Made by a program: the position numbers and the translations under genes. From Pseudomonadota bacterium (GTDB taxonomy: Bacteria > Pseudomonadota > Alphaproteobacteria > Rhizobiales > Xanthobacteraceae): a stretch of DNA of 7,828 nt. The notes beneath the pieces were generated by a model. The model had not been told where the DNA came from. It worked only from the letters and a program-made list of their open reading frames with translations, and searched no databases. Of the stretch, positions 1 through 5,967 are shown one piece after another. The stretch spans positions 1 to 7,828 of the forward strand of contig JAEWBW010000655.1 of NCBI GenBank assembly GCA_023390955.1, in the 5' to 3' direction. Numbering within the stretch: the stretch's first letter is position 1; each line of letters starts with the position of its first letter.

Positions 1-13
1 TCGAAAAGGCGCC

Positions 14-937
14 TTACGAAAACAGGATCGTCGATAAGCGTTTGCGTCCCTCGACCGTTGCATCATCCGTGCCGCCCCAGGCCTCGAAGAACTGCACGAG
101 CTGCTTGCGCGCGCCATCCTCGTTCCATTTGCGGTCGCGCCTGACGATCTCGAGCAGCTGGTCGGTTGCGGCCGCCCGGTTGCCCTGCGCGTTGAGCGCT
201 GTCGCAAGGTCGAATCGTGCCTGATGATCGAGCGGGTTTGCGGCGACTTTCTGTTCCAGCTCCACGATCGGCCCGAGCGATTCCGCCTGCTCGGCGAGAT
301 CGATCGCGGCCTGCACTGCCTTCACGGCGGCGTCGTTGCGCTTGGATTCCGGCACCATGGCCAGCGTCTGCTTGGCCTGTTCCATCGCGCCGACGGTGAG
401 GTGGCATTTGGCAAGGCCGGCGAGCGCGGCGATGTTGGTCGAATCCTGGCCGAGCACCTCGGCATAGATCTGGGCTGCGGCCTCGGCGTCGCCTTCGGCG
501 AGCACGGCCTCGGCCTCCTGCAGGATCTCGGCGATGTTGATCTCACCGGGCGCGGTCACACCCTTGGTCAGCCGTTCAATGAAGGCGTTGACCTGGCTCT
601 CGGGCACCGCGCCCATGAAACCGTCGGCCGGCTGGCCGTTGACGAAGGCGATCACGGCCGGGATCGACTGGATGCCCATCTGGCCCGGGATCGCCGGATG
701 CTGGTCGATGTTCATCTTGACCAGCTTGACCTTGCCCTTGGCCGCCTTGACCGCCTTTTCCAGCACGGGGGTGAGCTGCTTGCAGGGGCCGCACCATTCG
801 GCCCAGAAGTCGATCAGCACCGGCTGGCGCTTCGATTCCTCGATGACGTCCTTCACGAAGGCCTGGGTGGTCGTGTCCTTGATCAAATCGGCCGCAGCCG
901 GGCCCGCCGCTCCGTTACCCTGGTCGATGATCGTCAC
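14..937 (-). CDS. cnoX: thioredoxin-TPR co-chaperone (CnoX/YbbN family)
   Basis: A 307-residue cytoplasmic protein with an N-terminal thioredoxin domain (about residues 20-125) and an alpha-helical TPR-like C-terminal half (about 135-290). The thioredoxin active site is intact (WCGPC, C49 and C52) and is followed by the cis-proline loop SIPAV (P93). Family members are chaperedoxins that hold unfolding clients under oxidative stress and pass them to folding chaperones. Escherichia coli YbbN lacks the CGPC motif whereas the Caulobacter protein keeps it, so redox activity is expected here by analogy. I chose the GTG start at 937 because a GAGGGA ribosome-binding site lies just upstream. The frame stays open to an ATG at 1183, but that extension is arginine-rich, has no family-like sequence and would run across the intergenic region. 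It is divergent from the tRNA-Gly gene. The family call is firm; the symbol rests on domain architecture. Confidence 0.92.
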   Translation of the reverse strand: MTIIDQGNGAAGPAAADLIKDTTTQAFVKDVIEESKRQPVLIDFWAEWCGPCKQLTPVLEKAVKAAKGKVKLVKMNIDQHPAIPGQMGIQSIPAVIAFVNGQPADGFMGAVPESQVNAFIERLTKGVTAPGEINIAEILQEAEAVLAEGDAEAAAQIYAEVLGQDSTNIAALAGLAKCHLTVGAMEQAKQTLAMVPESKRNDAAVKAVQAAIDLAEQAESLGPIVELEQKVAANPLDHQARFDLATALNAQGNRAAATDQLLEIVRRDRKWNEDGARKQLVQFFEAWGGTDDATVEGRKRLSTILFS

Positions 938-1132
938 GATGTCCCTCGTCTCATGCTGGAATGGCCGGTCTTTAGCACGTCGCCGGTGCGGATGCTTGCA
1001 GGCCCGCCCCAAATTTGGGCCGGGACGGCCGAAATTCAATCCATGGCGGCTGATTCGGTGGTTCCGGGTAAATTTGGGCTGATTCCGTCTCGAATCCGGG
1101 CCGATACGGTCTCGAAATGCTGCCGGTAGCTG

Positions 1133-1161
1133 TTGCATTCGTCGCCCGCATTTGGCATACG
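1133..1161 (+). promoter_or_regulatory. possible sigma70-type promoter for tRNA-Gly
   Basis: TTGCAT (1133-1138) and CATACG (1156-1161) are separated by exactly 17 bases. The first is a fair -35 box; the second keeps only the central ATA of a -10 box. Transcription would begin about 30 bases before the mature tRNA 5' end, leaving a short leader for RNase P to remove. The weak -10 keeps confidence low. Confidence 0.27.
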
Positions 1162-1199
1162 ACAGCCGTTGCCGGCGCGTCATGCGACCGACACAGGAC

Positions 1200-1274
<75 letters not shown>

Positions 1275-1362
1275 ATTTTTCCCCGAAGCGTCAGGACTGA
1301 GAAAACGGATCGCCGTCCGGCGACCCCGCGCGGGTTGCAAGCTGTGCCGACAATGTCCCCCG

Positions 1363-1393
1363 CGTCATGGCTGGGGCAAGTCCGGCATCACGC
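1363..1393. repeat. possible degenerate Rhizobiales intergenic palindromic repeat
   Basis: The stretch CGTCATGGCTGGGGCAAG...GGCATCACGC resembles, from memory, the GTCATGGCCGGGCTTGTCCCGGCCAT-like repeats scattered between genes in Bradyrhizobium and relatives. Read on the minus strand it gives the phrase GLAPAMTR, which often appears in spurious translations of such repeats. Its two halves pair only partly, so if it belongs to the family it is decayed. It is a different family from the GTCGTCC repeats further right. Confidence 0.3.
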
Positions 1394-1458
1394 CATTGAA
1401 CCATCATCCGCCGAGGTCGCAGCAACGATGCAGGCGTGTCTGTCGTCACCGCTGTATC

Positions 1459-1483
1459 GACGCGGCTATATCGCAGCCGCGTC
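1459..1483. repeat. perfect 9-bp hairpin in the intergenic region
   Basis: GACGCGGCT (1459-1467) and AGCCGCGTC (1475-1483) pair perfectly around the seven-base loop ATATCGC. No T-tract follows on either strand, so it is not a standard intrinsic terminator. It lies about 190 bases after the tRNA and over 440 bases before the next gene. It could be part of a structured RNA or a protein-binding site. Confidence 0.5.
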
Positions 1484-1683
1484 CCGATCCATCTGCCGGA
1501 AGTCGATCGCATCGATGTCCAAAAATCCAGCGCGCGGCGAATCGGATTGCTCATCCGCATTCGTCGTGATCGCGGCCTGAATGTCCTCGCGCACAAAGGC
1601 GAGTGTCAGGTCTGGATCGATGTGACGATCATCGCATCGACGGTGCGCGCATCTCTTGTCCGCCAGTCTCATAATCCCTGCGC

Positions 1684-1695
1684 GGGCACGTGCCC
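1684..1695. promoter_or_regulatory. 12-bp perfect palindrome with CACGTG core (possible operator)
   Basis: GGGCACGTGCCC is perfectly two-fold symmetric over 12 bases and lies about 230 bases upstream of the dehydrogenase start. Such symmetry suits a dimeric DNA-binding protein, but the GC-rich background makes chance palindromes fairly common and no regulator gene lies nearby. Confidence 0.25.
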
Positions 1696-1927
1696 ACTTT
1701 GATTCCGCGTTGCAGCGAGAACAGCATCATCGCATCGCGTCATCTGCCAGAAAATTTATCTCAATTTTCAATTGCGCCCGATCGCGCTGCAGCTACTGCG
1801 CTTTTCACCGCGCGCAGATGTGCTAACCTTTTACCGTCTGCCTCTCGACAGACTCCGAACTTCGTCTCTCGAATCGTCAAAACAAATAAATGCGTGGCCG
1901 ACATGGCTGCCTTAGGGGAGTGACGTG

Positions 1928-3193
1928 ATGACATCGGTTTTACATCGGTCAGTCTTGGCGCTTGCGGCGGTTGCCCTTCTCGCGGGGGTGAGCACCGCCA
2001 ATGCGCAGGACAAGAAGCCGCTCAAGAAATACGAATCCGGCACCAAGGAATTCTGGACCCATCCGCCGGATGATTGGTTCCTCGGCGACGAGACCGAGGC
2101 GCAGAAGGGACTGGCGCCGCCGTCGGGTCCGCCGACCGGCGCTTCTGAGGCCGAGCTCGCCAACATCGTCAAGAAGATCAAGCTGCCGGCGGGCTTCAAG
2201 ATCGAGGTCTGGGCGCCCGGCGTGCTGGCCGCGCGGCAGATGGCCTGGGGTGACAAGGGCACGCTGTTCGTCGGCTCGTTTGGCCTCGGCAATGTCTACG
2301 CGATCAAGGACAGTGGCGGAAAGCGCGAGGTCAAGACCGTCCTCAAGGGGCTGAACATGCCCACCGGTCTCGCCTTCAAGGACGGCGCGCTCTACGTCAT
2401 CGCCGTCGACAAGCTGATCCGCTACGATAACGCCGAAGCCAATCTGGACAATCTCGGCCAGGGCAAGGTCGTCTATGACGACATGCCGTCCTATGCCGCG
2501 CATGGCTGGAAGTACATCGCGGTCGACAAGGAAGGCTGGTTCTATCTGCCGTTCGGACCGCCCTTCAACATCGGCATTCCGCCCACCAGCGTCTCGCAGA
2601 TCCGCCGCGTCGATCCCAAGACCGGCAACGCGGAGATCTGGGCGCTCGGCGTTCGCAACTCGGTCGGCGGCGACGTCGATCCGCGGACCGGAAAGCTCTG
2701 GTTCACCGAAAACGCGCGGGACTGGATCAGCGATGATCTGCCCTCCGACAAGCTCAACATGATCAACAAGATCGGTGAGCATTTCGGCTATCCCTACTGC
2801 CACCAGGGCAATCTGCCTGACGACAAGTTCGCGATGGGCCACAAGTGCTCGGAGTTCACGCCGCCCGTGCTGAACCTCGGCGCGCACGTCGCTCCGCTCG
2901 GCATGAAGTTCTATACCGGCGATCAATTCCCCGCCGAGTACAAGAACAACATCTTCATCGCCGAGCACGGCTCCTGGAATCGTCACAAGTATCAGGGCGC
3001 GCGCATCAAGCGCGTGATCGCCGGACCCGACGGCAAGAACGCCAAGCAGGAGATATTCGCCTCCGGCTGGCTCGAGGGCGACCAGGGCTATCTCGGCCGT
3101 CCCAACGACATCATCCTCGCCAAGGATGGCTCGATCCTCGTTGCCGACGATTGGGCCGGCGCGATCTACCGCATCAGCTACAGCAAGAAGTAG
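1928..3193 (+). CDS. periplasmic PQQ-dependent sugar dehydrogenase (sorbosone dehydrogenase-like)
   Basis: A 421-residue exported six-bladed beta-propeller protein of the soluble glucose/sorbosone dehydrogenase family, whose members use PQQ to oxidise sugars or sugar aldehydes. A signal peptide covers residues 1-26 (positive start, leucine/alanine core, ANA cleavage before QDKK). Family marks include H192 in AAHGWKYIAVD, which aligns with the catalytic base of soluble glucose dehydrogenase, and R243 in the GVRNSVGG motif that lines the PQQ site. Further blocks are HFGYPYCHQG (285-294), EHGSWNRH (346-353) and the terminal blade RPNDI...ADDWAGAIYRISY. C291 and C307 could form a disulfide. I prefer the ATG at 1928, seven bases after AGGGGAG; a GTG at 1925 adds one residue. 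A terminator follows closely. The true substrate cannot be read from sequence, and no PQQ synthesis genes are in the window. Confidence 0.9.
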   Translation: MTSVLHRSVLALAAVALLAGVSTANAQDKKPLKKYESGTKEFWTHPPDDWFLGDETEAQKGLAPPSGPPTGASEAELANIVKKIKLPAGFKIEVWAPGVLAARQMAWGDKGTLFVGSFGLGNVYAIKDSGGKREVKTVLKGLNMPTGLAFKDGALYVIAVDKLIRYDNAEANLDNLGQGKVVYDDMPSYAAHGWKYIAVDKEGWFYLPFGPPFNIGIPPTSVSQIRRVDPKTGNAEIWALGVRNSVGGDVDPRTGKLWFTENARDWISDDLPSDKLNMINKIGEHFGYPYCHQGNLPDDKFAMGHKCSEFTPPVLNLGAHVAPLGMKFYTGDQFPAEYKNNIFIAEHGSWNRHKYQGARIKRVIAGPDGKNAKQEIFASGWLEGDQGYLGRPNDIILAKDGSILVADDWAGAIYRISYSKK

Positions 3194-3207
3194 CATGACG
3201 TGACAGG

Positions 3208-3248
3208 GAGGCTGCGGTGGCCGCAAGGCGCCGCAGCCTCTTTGCTTT
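3208..3248 (+). terminator. intrinsic terminator after the dehydrogenase gene
   Basis: GAGGCTGCGG (3208-3217) pairs perfectly over 10 bp with CCGCAGCCTC (3231-3240) across a 13-base loop, followed by TTTGCTTT. It begins 15 bases after the dehydrogenase stop. It should end most dehydrogenase transcripts, so the downstream cytochrome probably relies on read-through or its own promoter in 3249-3366. Confidence 0.88.
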
Positions 3249-3366
3249 CAACTGTAACGTTGCTTTCGGATCGCGCGCCCGCGCTGGTCCGGAACCCATG
3301 GCCACGAAACGGGGTTATGGACTCCGCGCTCCCTCAGGCGCGCTTGCCAGATCAGGATATCCAATC

Positions 3367-3957
3367 ATGCGCCGCCAGCTTTCCTCGTATGTCATCGGCG
3401 CATTCTCGCTCGCAGCTTGTCTCGTGCCGGCCTTCGCCGCCGATGACGCCGCTCTCCAGGAGAAGGTCGCTGTCTGCTCCGGCTGTCATGGCGAGAACGG
3501 CATCTCGCAGACGGAGAACATCCCCTCGCTCGCCGGCCAGCCCGATCAGTTCATCCAGTGGCTGCTCGTGTTCTTCCGCGCCGGCTCGCGCAAGAACGAG
3601 CAGATGCAGCCGATCGTCGAGCAGATCACCAACGAGGACATCCGCGCCTTCGGCGCCTATTTTTCAAAGCTGACGCCGCCGAAGGGCGCGGAGGACAGCG
3701 ATCCGGATCTGTCGAAGAAGGGCGCGCAGGTCGCCGTCGGCCGCCGTTGCGCCTCGTGCCACACCGACACCTATGCCGGCACCAAGGCGGTTGCGCGGCT
3801 CGCGGGCCAGCGCGAGGAATATCTGGTCAAGGCGCTGCGCGACTACAAGACGAGCCAGCGCGTCGGCGGCGGTGGCGCCGCGATGGCCGACGTCGCCTAT
3901 CACATGAGCGACGAGGAAATCACCGCGGTCTCGCACTATCTGGCGTATTTGAAATAG
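3367..3957 (+). CDS. exported dihaem c-type cytochrome (cytochrome c4-like)
   Basis: A 196-residue protein made of two class I cytochrome c domains in tandem. The signal peptide is residues 1-24 (cleavage at AFA before ADD). Haem attachment sites are CSGCH (C37, C40, H41) and CASCH (C128, C131, H132). Likely distal methionine ligands are M80 in NEQMQPIV and M173 in GGAAMADVAYHM, the positions expected in the c4 family. Cytochromes of this type shuttle electrons between periplasmic or membrane dehydrogenases and terminal oxidases. I chose the ATG at 3367 because it gives a clean signal peptide and follows CAGGA by nine bases; the frame is open further upstream to within the preceding terminator. 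It lies 173 bases after the PQQ dehydrogenase on the same strand, suggesting but not proving that it is the electron acceptor. A CGGCGG/CCGCCG stem-loop without T-tract follows the stop (3958-3985). Confidence 0.92.
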   Translation: MRRQLSSYVIGAFSLAACLVPAFAADDAALQEKVAVCSGCHGENGISQTENIPSLAGQPDQFIQWLLVFFRAGSRKNEQMQPIVEQITNEDIRAFGAYFSKLTPPKGAEDSDPDLSKKGAQVAVGRRCASCHTDTYAGTKAVARLAGQREEYLVKALRDYKTSQRVGGGGAAMADVAYHMSDEEITAVSHYLAYLK

Positions 3958-3984
3958 CGGCGGGCGGTTGCCGCTATCTCCGCC

Positions 3985-4112
3985 GTCGTCCCGGCGCAGG
4001 CCGGGACCCATAACCACAGGAAGTTGTTTGGCGAAGACTCGCATTGGTGGGACTACCACCATCCGCAATCGTTAGATCACGCGGTATGGGTCCCGGCCTG
4101 CGCCGGGACGAC
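3985..4112. repeat. palindromic intergenic repeat element, copy 1 (28-bp perfect inverted arms)
   Basis: The arms at 3985-4012 and 4085-4112 are perfect inverted repeats of 28 bases, 72 bases apart. Each arm folds on its own into an 8-bp hairpin, GTCCCGGC/GCCGGGAC, with a four-base loop. Both arms begin GTCGTCC at the outer end and finish CCCATA on the inside. The spacer has a small TGGTGG/CCACCA stem (4045-4061). This matches, from memory, a repeat abundant between Bradyrhizobium genes. It sits between the converging cytochrome and reductase genes and ends 18 bases before the reductase stop, so it could also act as a bidirectional 3'-end structure. Confidence 0.88.
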
Positions 4113-4130
4113 ACTGATTGTGGCTACGAA

Positions 4131-5054
4131 CTACCCAGCCCGCTGCTTCTCATACGCCTTGAGATGCGTGTACGCGATGCGCAGCTTCGGCACTGGCACC
4201 TTGGCCGCATCGGCGCGCGCGATGAGGTCGCCGATGACGTGATCGGCTTCGACCGGCAGGCCGGCCTTGACGTCGCGGAACATCGAGGCCGTCATCGGCG
4301 ATCCCTCGGCGGTGAGGTTGCCCTTGACGCGATCGAAGAATGGCCCGCCTGGCGTATAACCTGAGGCGGCGGCGATCGCGCTGGTCTCGTCCAGCATGCC
4401 AAGCAGGAAGTCGCGGCCGCCGGGCGCGGCGAGGATGTTGCCGACGGAGGTCCGCATCAGGCTGGTGGACGCCGCGAGCGAGGACAGGAAGATCCACTTC
4501 TCCCACATGTCCTGCATGATGTTCTGGCTGGCGGTGGCGCCGTTGACGGCGCCCTTGAAGGCCTCGTCGATCGCCTTGACGCGATCCGACATCTTGCCGT
4601 CGCGCTCGCCGTAATTGATCGACTGCATCGGCTGGAGCTGCACCACCTCGCGCTGCTCGTTCAGGGTCGCCGCAATCGCGCAGAGACCGCCGAGCACGCG
4701 CTCCTTGCCGAACCTGGCGTCCAGCGTGTCGAGATGCTTCATGCCGTTGAGCATCGGGATGATGGACGTGTTCGGCCCGACCGCTGCTGCGAAGGACTTG
4801 ATGGCGTCGTCGAGGTCGAAGGCCTTGCAGCTCAGCAGCACGACGTCGAATTTTTCGGCGAGCTTGTCGGCCTGCACGGTCGGCGGATTCTTCAGCGTCA
4901 CATCGCCGTTCGGGCTCTTGATGACGAGCCCCGCGCTCGCAAGCTCGCTGGCGCGCCGCGGCCGGACCAGGAAGGTGACGTCACGTCCCGCCTGCAATAG
5001 CCGGCCACCGAAATAGCCACCGATGGCGCCGGCGCCGACCACGAGAATGCGCAT
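4131..5054 (-). CDS. ketopantoate reductase (PanE/ApbA) family protein
   Basis: A 307-residue cytoplasmic NADPH-dependent enzyme of the 2-dehydropantoate 2-reductase family, close to the usual length. The Rossmann domain opens with GAGAIGGYFGG (G7, G9, G12). K77 (SCKAFD) and N103 (MLNGM) match family cofactor and substrate residues. In the helical C-terminal domain K186 (MWEKWIF) corresponds to the catalytic lysine, S257 and E269 to the substrate-contact serine and glutamate of E. coli PanE. The two asparagines that normally follow the lysine at +4 and +8 are L190 and A194 here, so the substrate may not be ketopantoate; I therefore withhold panE. The ATG at 5054 has an AAGGAG site six bases upstream. 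It is the last of the minus-strand genes and is flanked on both sides by related repeat elements. Confidence 0.87.
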   Translation of the reverse strand: MRILVVGAGAIGGYFGGRLLQAGRDVTFLVRPRRASELASAGLVIKSPNGDVTLKNPPTVQADKLAEKFDVVLLSCKAFDLDDAIKSFAAAVGPNTSIIPMLNGMKHLDTLDARFGKERVLGGLCAIAATLNEQREVVQLQPMQSINYGERDGKMSDRVKAIDEAFKGAVNGATASQNIMQDMWEKWIFLSSLAASTSLMRTSVGNILAAPGGRDFLLGMLDETSAIAAASGYTPGGPFFDRVKGNLTAEGSPMTASMFRDVKAGLPVEADHVIGDLIARADAAKVPVPKLRIAYTHLKAYEKQRAG

Positions 5055-5100
5055 GGGATGCTCCTTGTTATTGCTTTTGGTAGTGCCGCTGATGCCTCAT

Positions 5101-5228
5101 CGGCGTCGTCCTAGCGAAAGCCAGGACCCATTATCCCGATTGCATACTATCGAACAAGCTGTCGCTCCAGCCTGCACTGACACAACATTCGGTGGTTATG
5201 GGTCCTGGCATTCGCCAGGACGACGCCG
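5101..5228. repeat. palindromic intergenic repeat element, copy 2 (imperfect inverted arms)
   Basis: The arms at 5101-5131 and 5198-5228 are inverted repeats matching at 29 of 31 bases, with 66 bases between them. The unit is the same family as the element at 3985-4112: GTCGTCC outside, CCCAT inside. The right arm folds into a perfect 8-bp stem (GTCCTGGC/GCCAGGAC), while the left arm has one A-C mismatch in that stem. It lies between the isomerase stop (5257) and the start of the reductase (5054), so it would be transcribed in any joint message and could process or attenuate it. Confidence 0.82.
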
Positions 5229-5256
5229 GAGATAATCGTTCGGCTTTGCCAGGAAA

Positions 5257-5865
5257 TCACTTTCCCGAAACCATCTCCTCGACCTCGCGCAGCTGCTCCT
5301 TGCCGAAGAACATCTCCTTGCCGACGAAGAAGGTCGGCGAGCCGAAGGCGCCGCGCGCGACCACGTCTTCGGTGTTCTTGATCAGCCTGGCCTTGACCTC
5401 GGGCTCCTGGGCGCGGACGAACAGCTTTTGCGCGTCGAGCCCCGACGAGGCGAGCGCCTGCATCGCGACCTCGGGATCGTCCATCTTCTTGGGCTCGCGC
5501 CACATGTGATGGAAGGCGGCGTCGACATATTTTTCGAACACGCCCTCGAGCTGGGCCGCGATCGCGATGCGCATCAGGTTGAGCGTGTTGACCGGGAAGT
5601 GCGGATTCCAGAAGTAAGGCTGCACCTGGAATCGCTTGAGGAAGCGCTCGGTCTCGACCGCGTGGAACTCACGCTTGTTCTTGACGCCGGCCAGCGTCTC
5701 GGCCGGCGACTTGTTGTTGGTCGCCTTGAAGATGCCGCCGAGCAGGACCGGCACATAGACGAACTTCACGCCGGTCCGCTTCTCGATCGCCGGGATCGCC
5801 TCGTGGCTGAGATAGGCATTGGGGCTGCCGAAATCGAACAGGAATTCTGGGGCTGCGCGGGTCAA
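5257..5865 (-). CDS. 2-hydroxychromene-2-carboxylate isomerase-like protein (DsbA fold, kappa-GST type)
   Basis: A 202-residue protein of the HCCA isomerase family, thioredoxin-fold enzymes with an inserted helical domain that use glutathione. NahD, the named member, acts in naphthalene breakdown, but most genomic homologues are of unknown substrate. Evidence: N-terminal FDFGSPNAYL with S14 as the expected glutathione-activating serine (no CxxC, so not a disulfide oxidase), GGIFKATNN near residue 45, FPVNTL near 91, and GSPTFFV with the cis-proline P177. I chose the TTG at 5865 because AGGGAG lies seven bases upstream. An in-frame ATG at 5883 would add six residues, but has no ribosome-binding site and would place that AGGGAG inside the coding region. 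The start choice is an inference. It lies downstream of the MATE gene, with a promoter candidate in between. No aromatic-degradation genes are present in the window. Confidence 0.87.
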   Translation of the reverse strand: MTRAAPEFLFDFGSPNAYLSHEAIPAIEKRTGVKFVYVPVLLGGIFKATNNKSPAETLAGVKNKREFHAVETERFLKRFQVQPYFWNPHFPVNTLNLMRIAIAAQLEGVFEKYVDAAFHHMWREPKKMDDPEVAMQALASSGLDAQKLFVRAQEPEVKARLIKNTEDVVARGAFGSPTFFVGKEMFFGKEQLREVEEMVSGK

Positions 5866-5933
5866 AATCGTTCTCCCTGACATCGCTTTTGCGCATTGTG
5901 ACCCACGGCGCGGTCGAGGTCCACCCGTTTCAT
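5862..5933 (-). CDS. possible leader peptide upstream of the isomerase gene
   Basis: A 23-codon open frame beginning MKRVDLDRAV, whose TGA stop overlaps the proposed TTG start of the isomerase gene in the four bases TTGA. The ATG lies seven bases after a TATTAT -10 candidate, so its message would be nearly leaderless. An in-frame ATG at 5942 lies within the -10 itself. It has no ribosome-binding site and no recognisable homology. Overlapping stop and start suggests translational coupling, but a frame this short could be chance. Confidence 0.2.
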   Translation of the reverse strand: MKRVDLDRAVGHNAQKRCQGERF

Positions 5934-5940
5934 GATGGTC

Positions 5941-5967
5941 ATAATACTTTGATCGTGATCATGCCAA
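5941..5967 (-). promoter_or_regulatory. promoter candidate for the isomerase gene
   Basis: On the minus strand TTGGCA (5967-5962, five of six bases of TTGACA) and TATTAT (5946-5941, five of six of TATAAT) are 15 bases apart, somewhat short of the ideal 17. The -35 box overlaps the last codons and stop of the MATE gene. A CATGAT/ATCATG inverted repeat (5931-5936 and 5958-5963) brackets the -10 region and could be an operator. This implies the isomerase can be transcribed independently of the MATE gene. Confidence 0.45.

Larger units (their letters stand above)
1275..1927. other. long intergenic region with structured sequence but no convincing gene
   Basis: About 650 bases between tRNA-Gly and the dehydrogenase gene. 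Short open frames exist on both strands (for example 1466-1672 minus, 68 codons, and 1436-1702 plus), but they overlap each other, resemble no family I recognise, and have weak or badly spaced ribosome-binding sites. The visible structure is a perfect 9-bp hairpin at 1459-1483, a 12-bp palindrome at 1684-1695, a possible decayed repeat near 1363-1393, and lower GC from about 1740 to 1900. A weak promoter candidate for the dehydrogenase is TTTTCA (1802-1807), a 16-base gap, then TAACCT (1824-1829). A small RNA or a decayed gene cannot be excluded. Confidence 0.5.

Noticed and set aside
224..1129. Plus-strand open frame (301 codons) opposite cnoX
   Set aside because: It is a mirror of cnoX rich in G, L, H and R, with no recognisable domain; the minus strand encodes a clear thioredoxin-TPR protein.
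1466..1672. 68-codon minus-strand frame in the intergenic region as a small gene
   Set aside because: An AGGG lies only three bases before its ATG, the stop falls inside the 9-bp hairpin, and the sequence resembles nothing I know. It is too weak to list as a gene.
1949..3226. Long minus-strand open frame (425 codons) opposite the dehydrogenase gene
   Set aside because: It is an antisense shadow of a GC-rich gene. Its translation is low-complexity (many V, A, L, D and R residues) and matches no family, while the plus strand has a full signal peptide and conserved family motifs.
3217..3366. An N-terminal extension of the cytochrome gene to an upstream start
   Set aside because: The extension would begin inside the terminator and bury the signal peptide; the ATG at 3367 gives a normal exported cytochrome.
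3985..4112. The inverted repeats as a CRISPR array or as insertion-sequence ends
   Set aside because: There are only two arms in inverted, not direct, orientation with no series of equal spacers, and the 72-base interior cannot encode a transposase.
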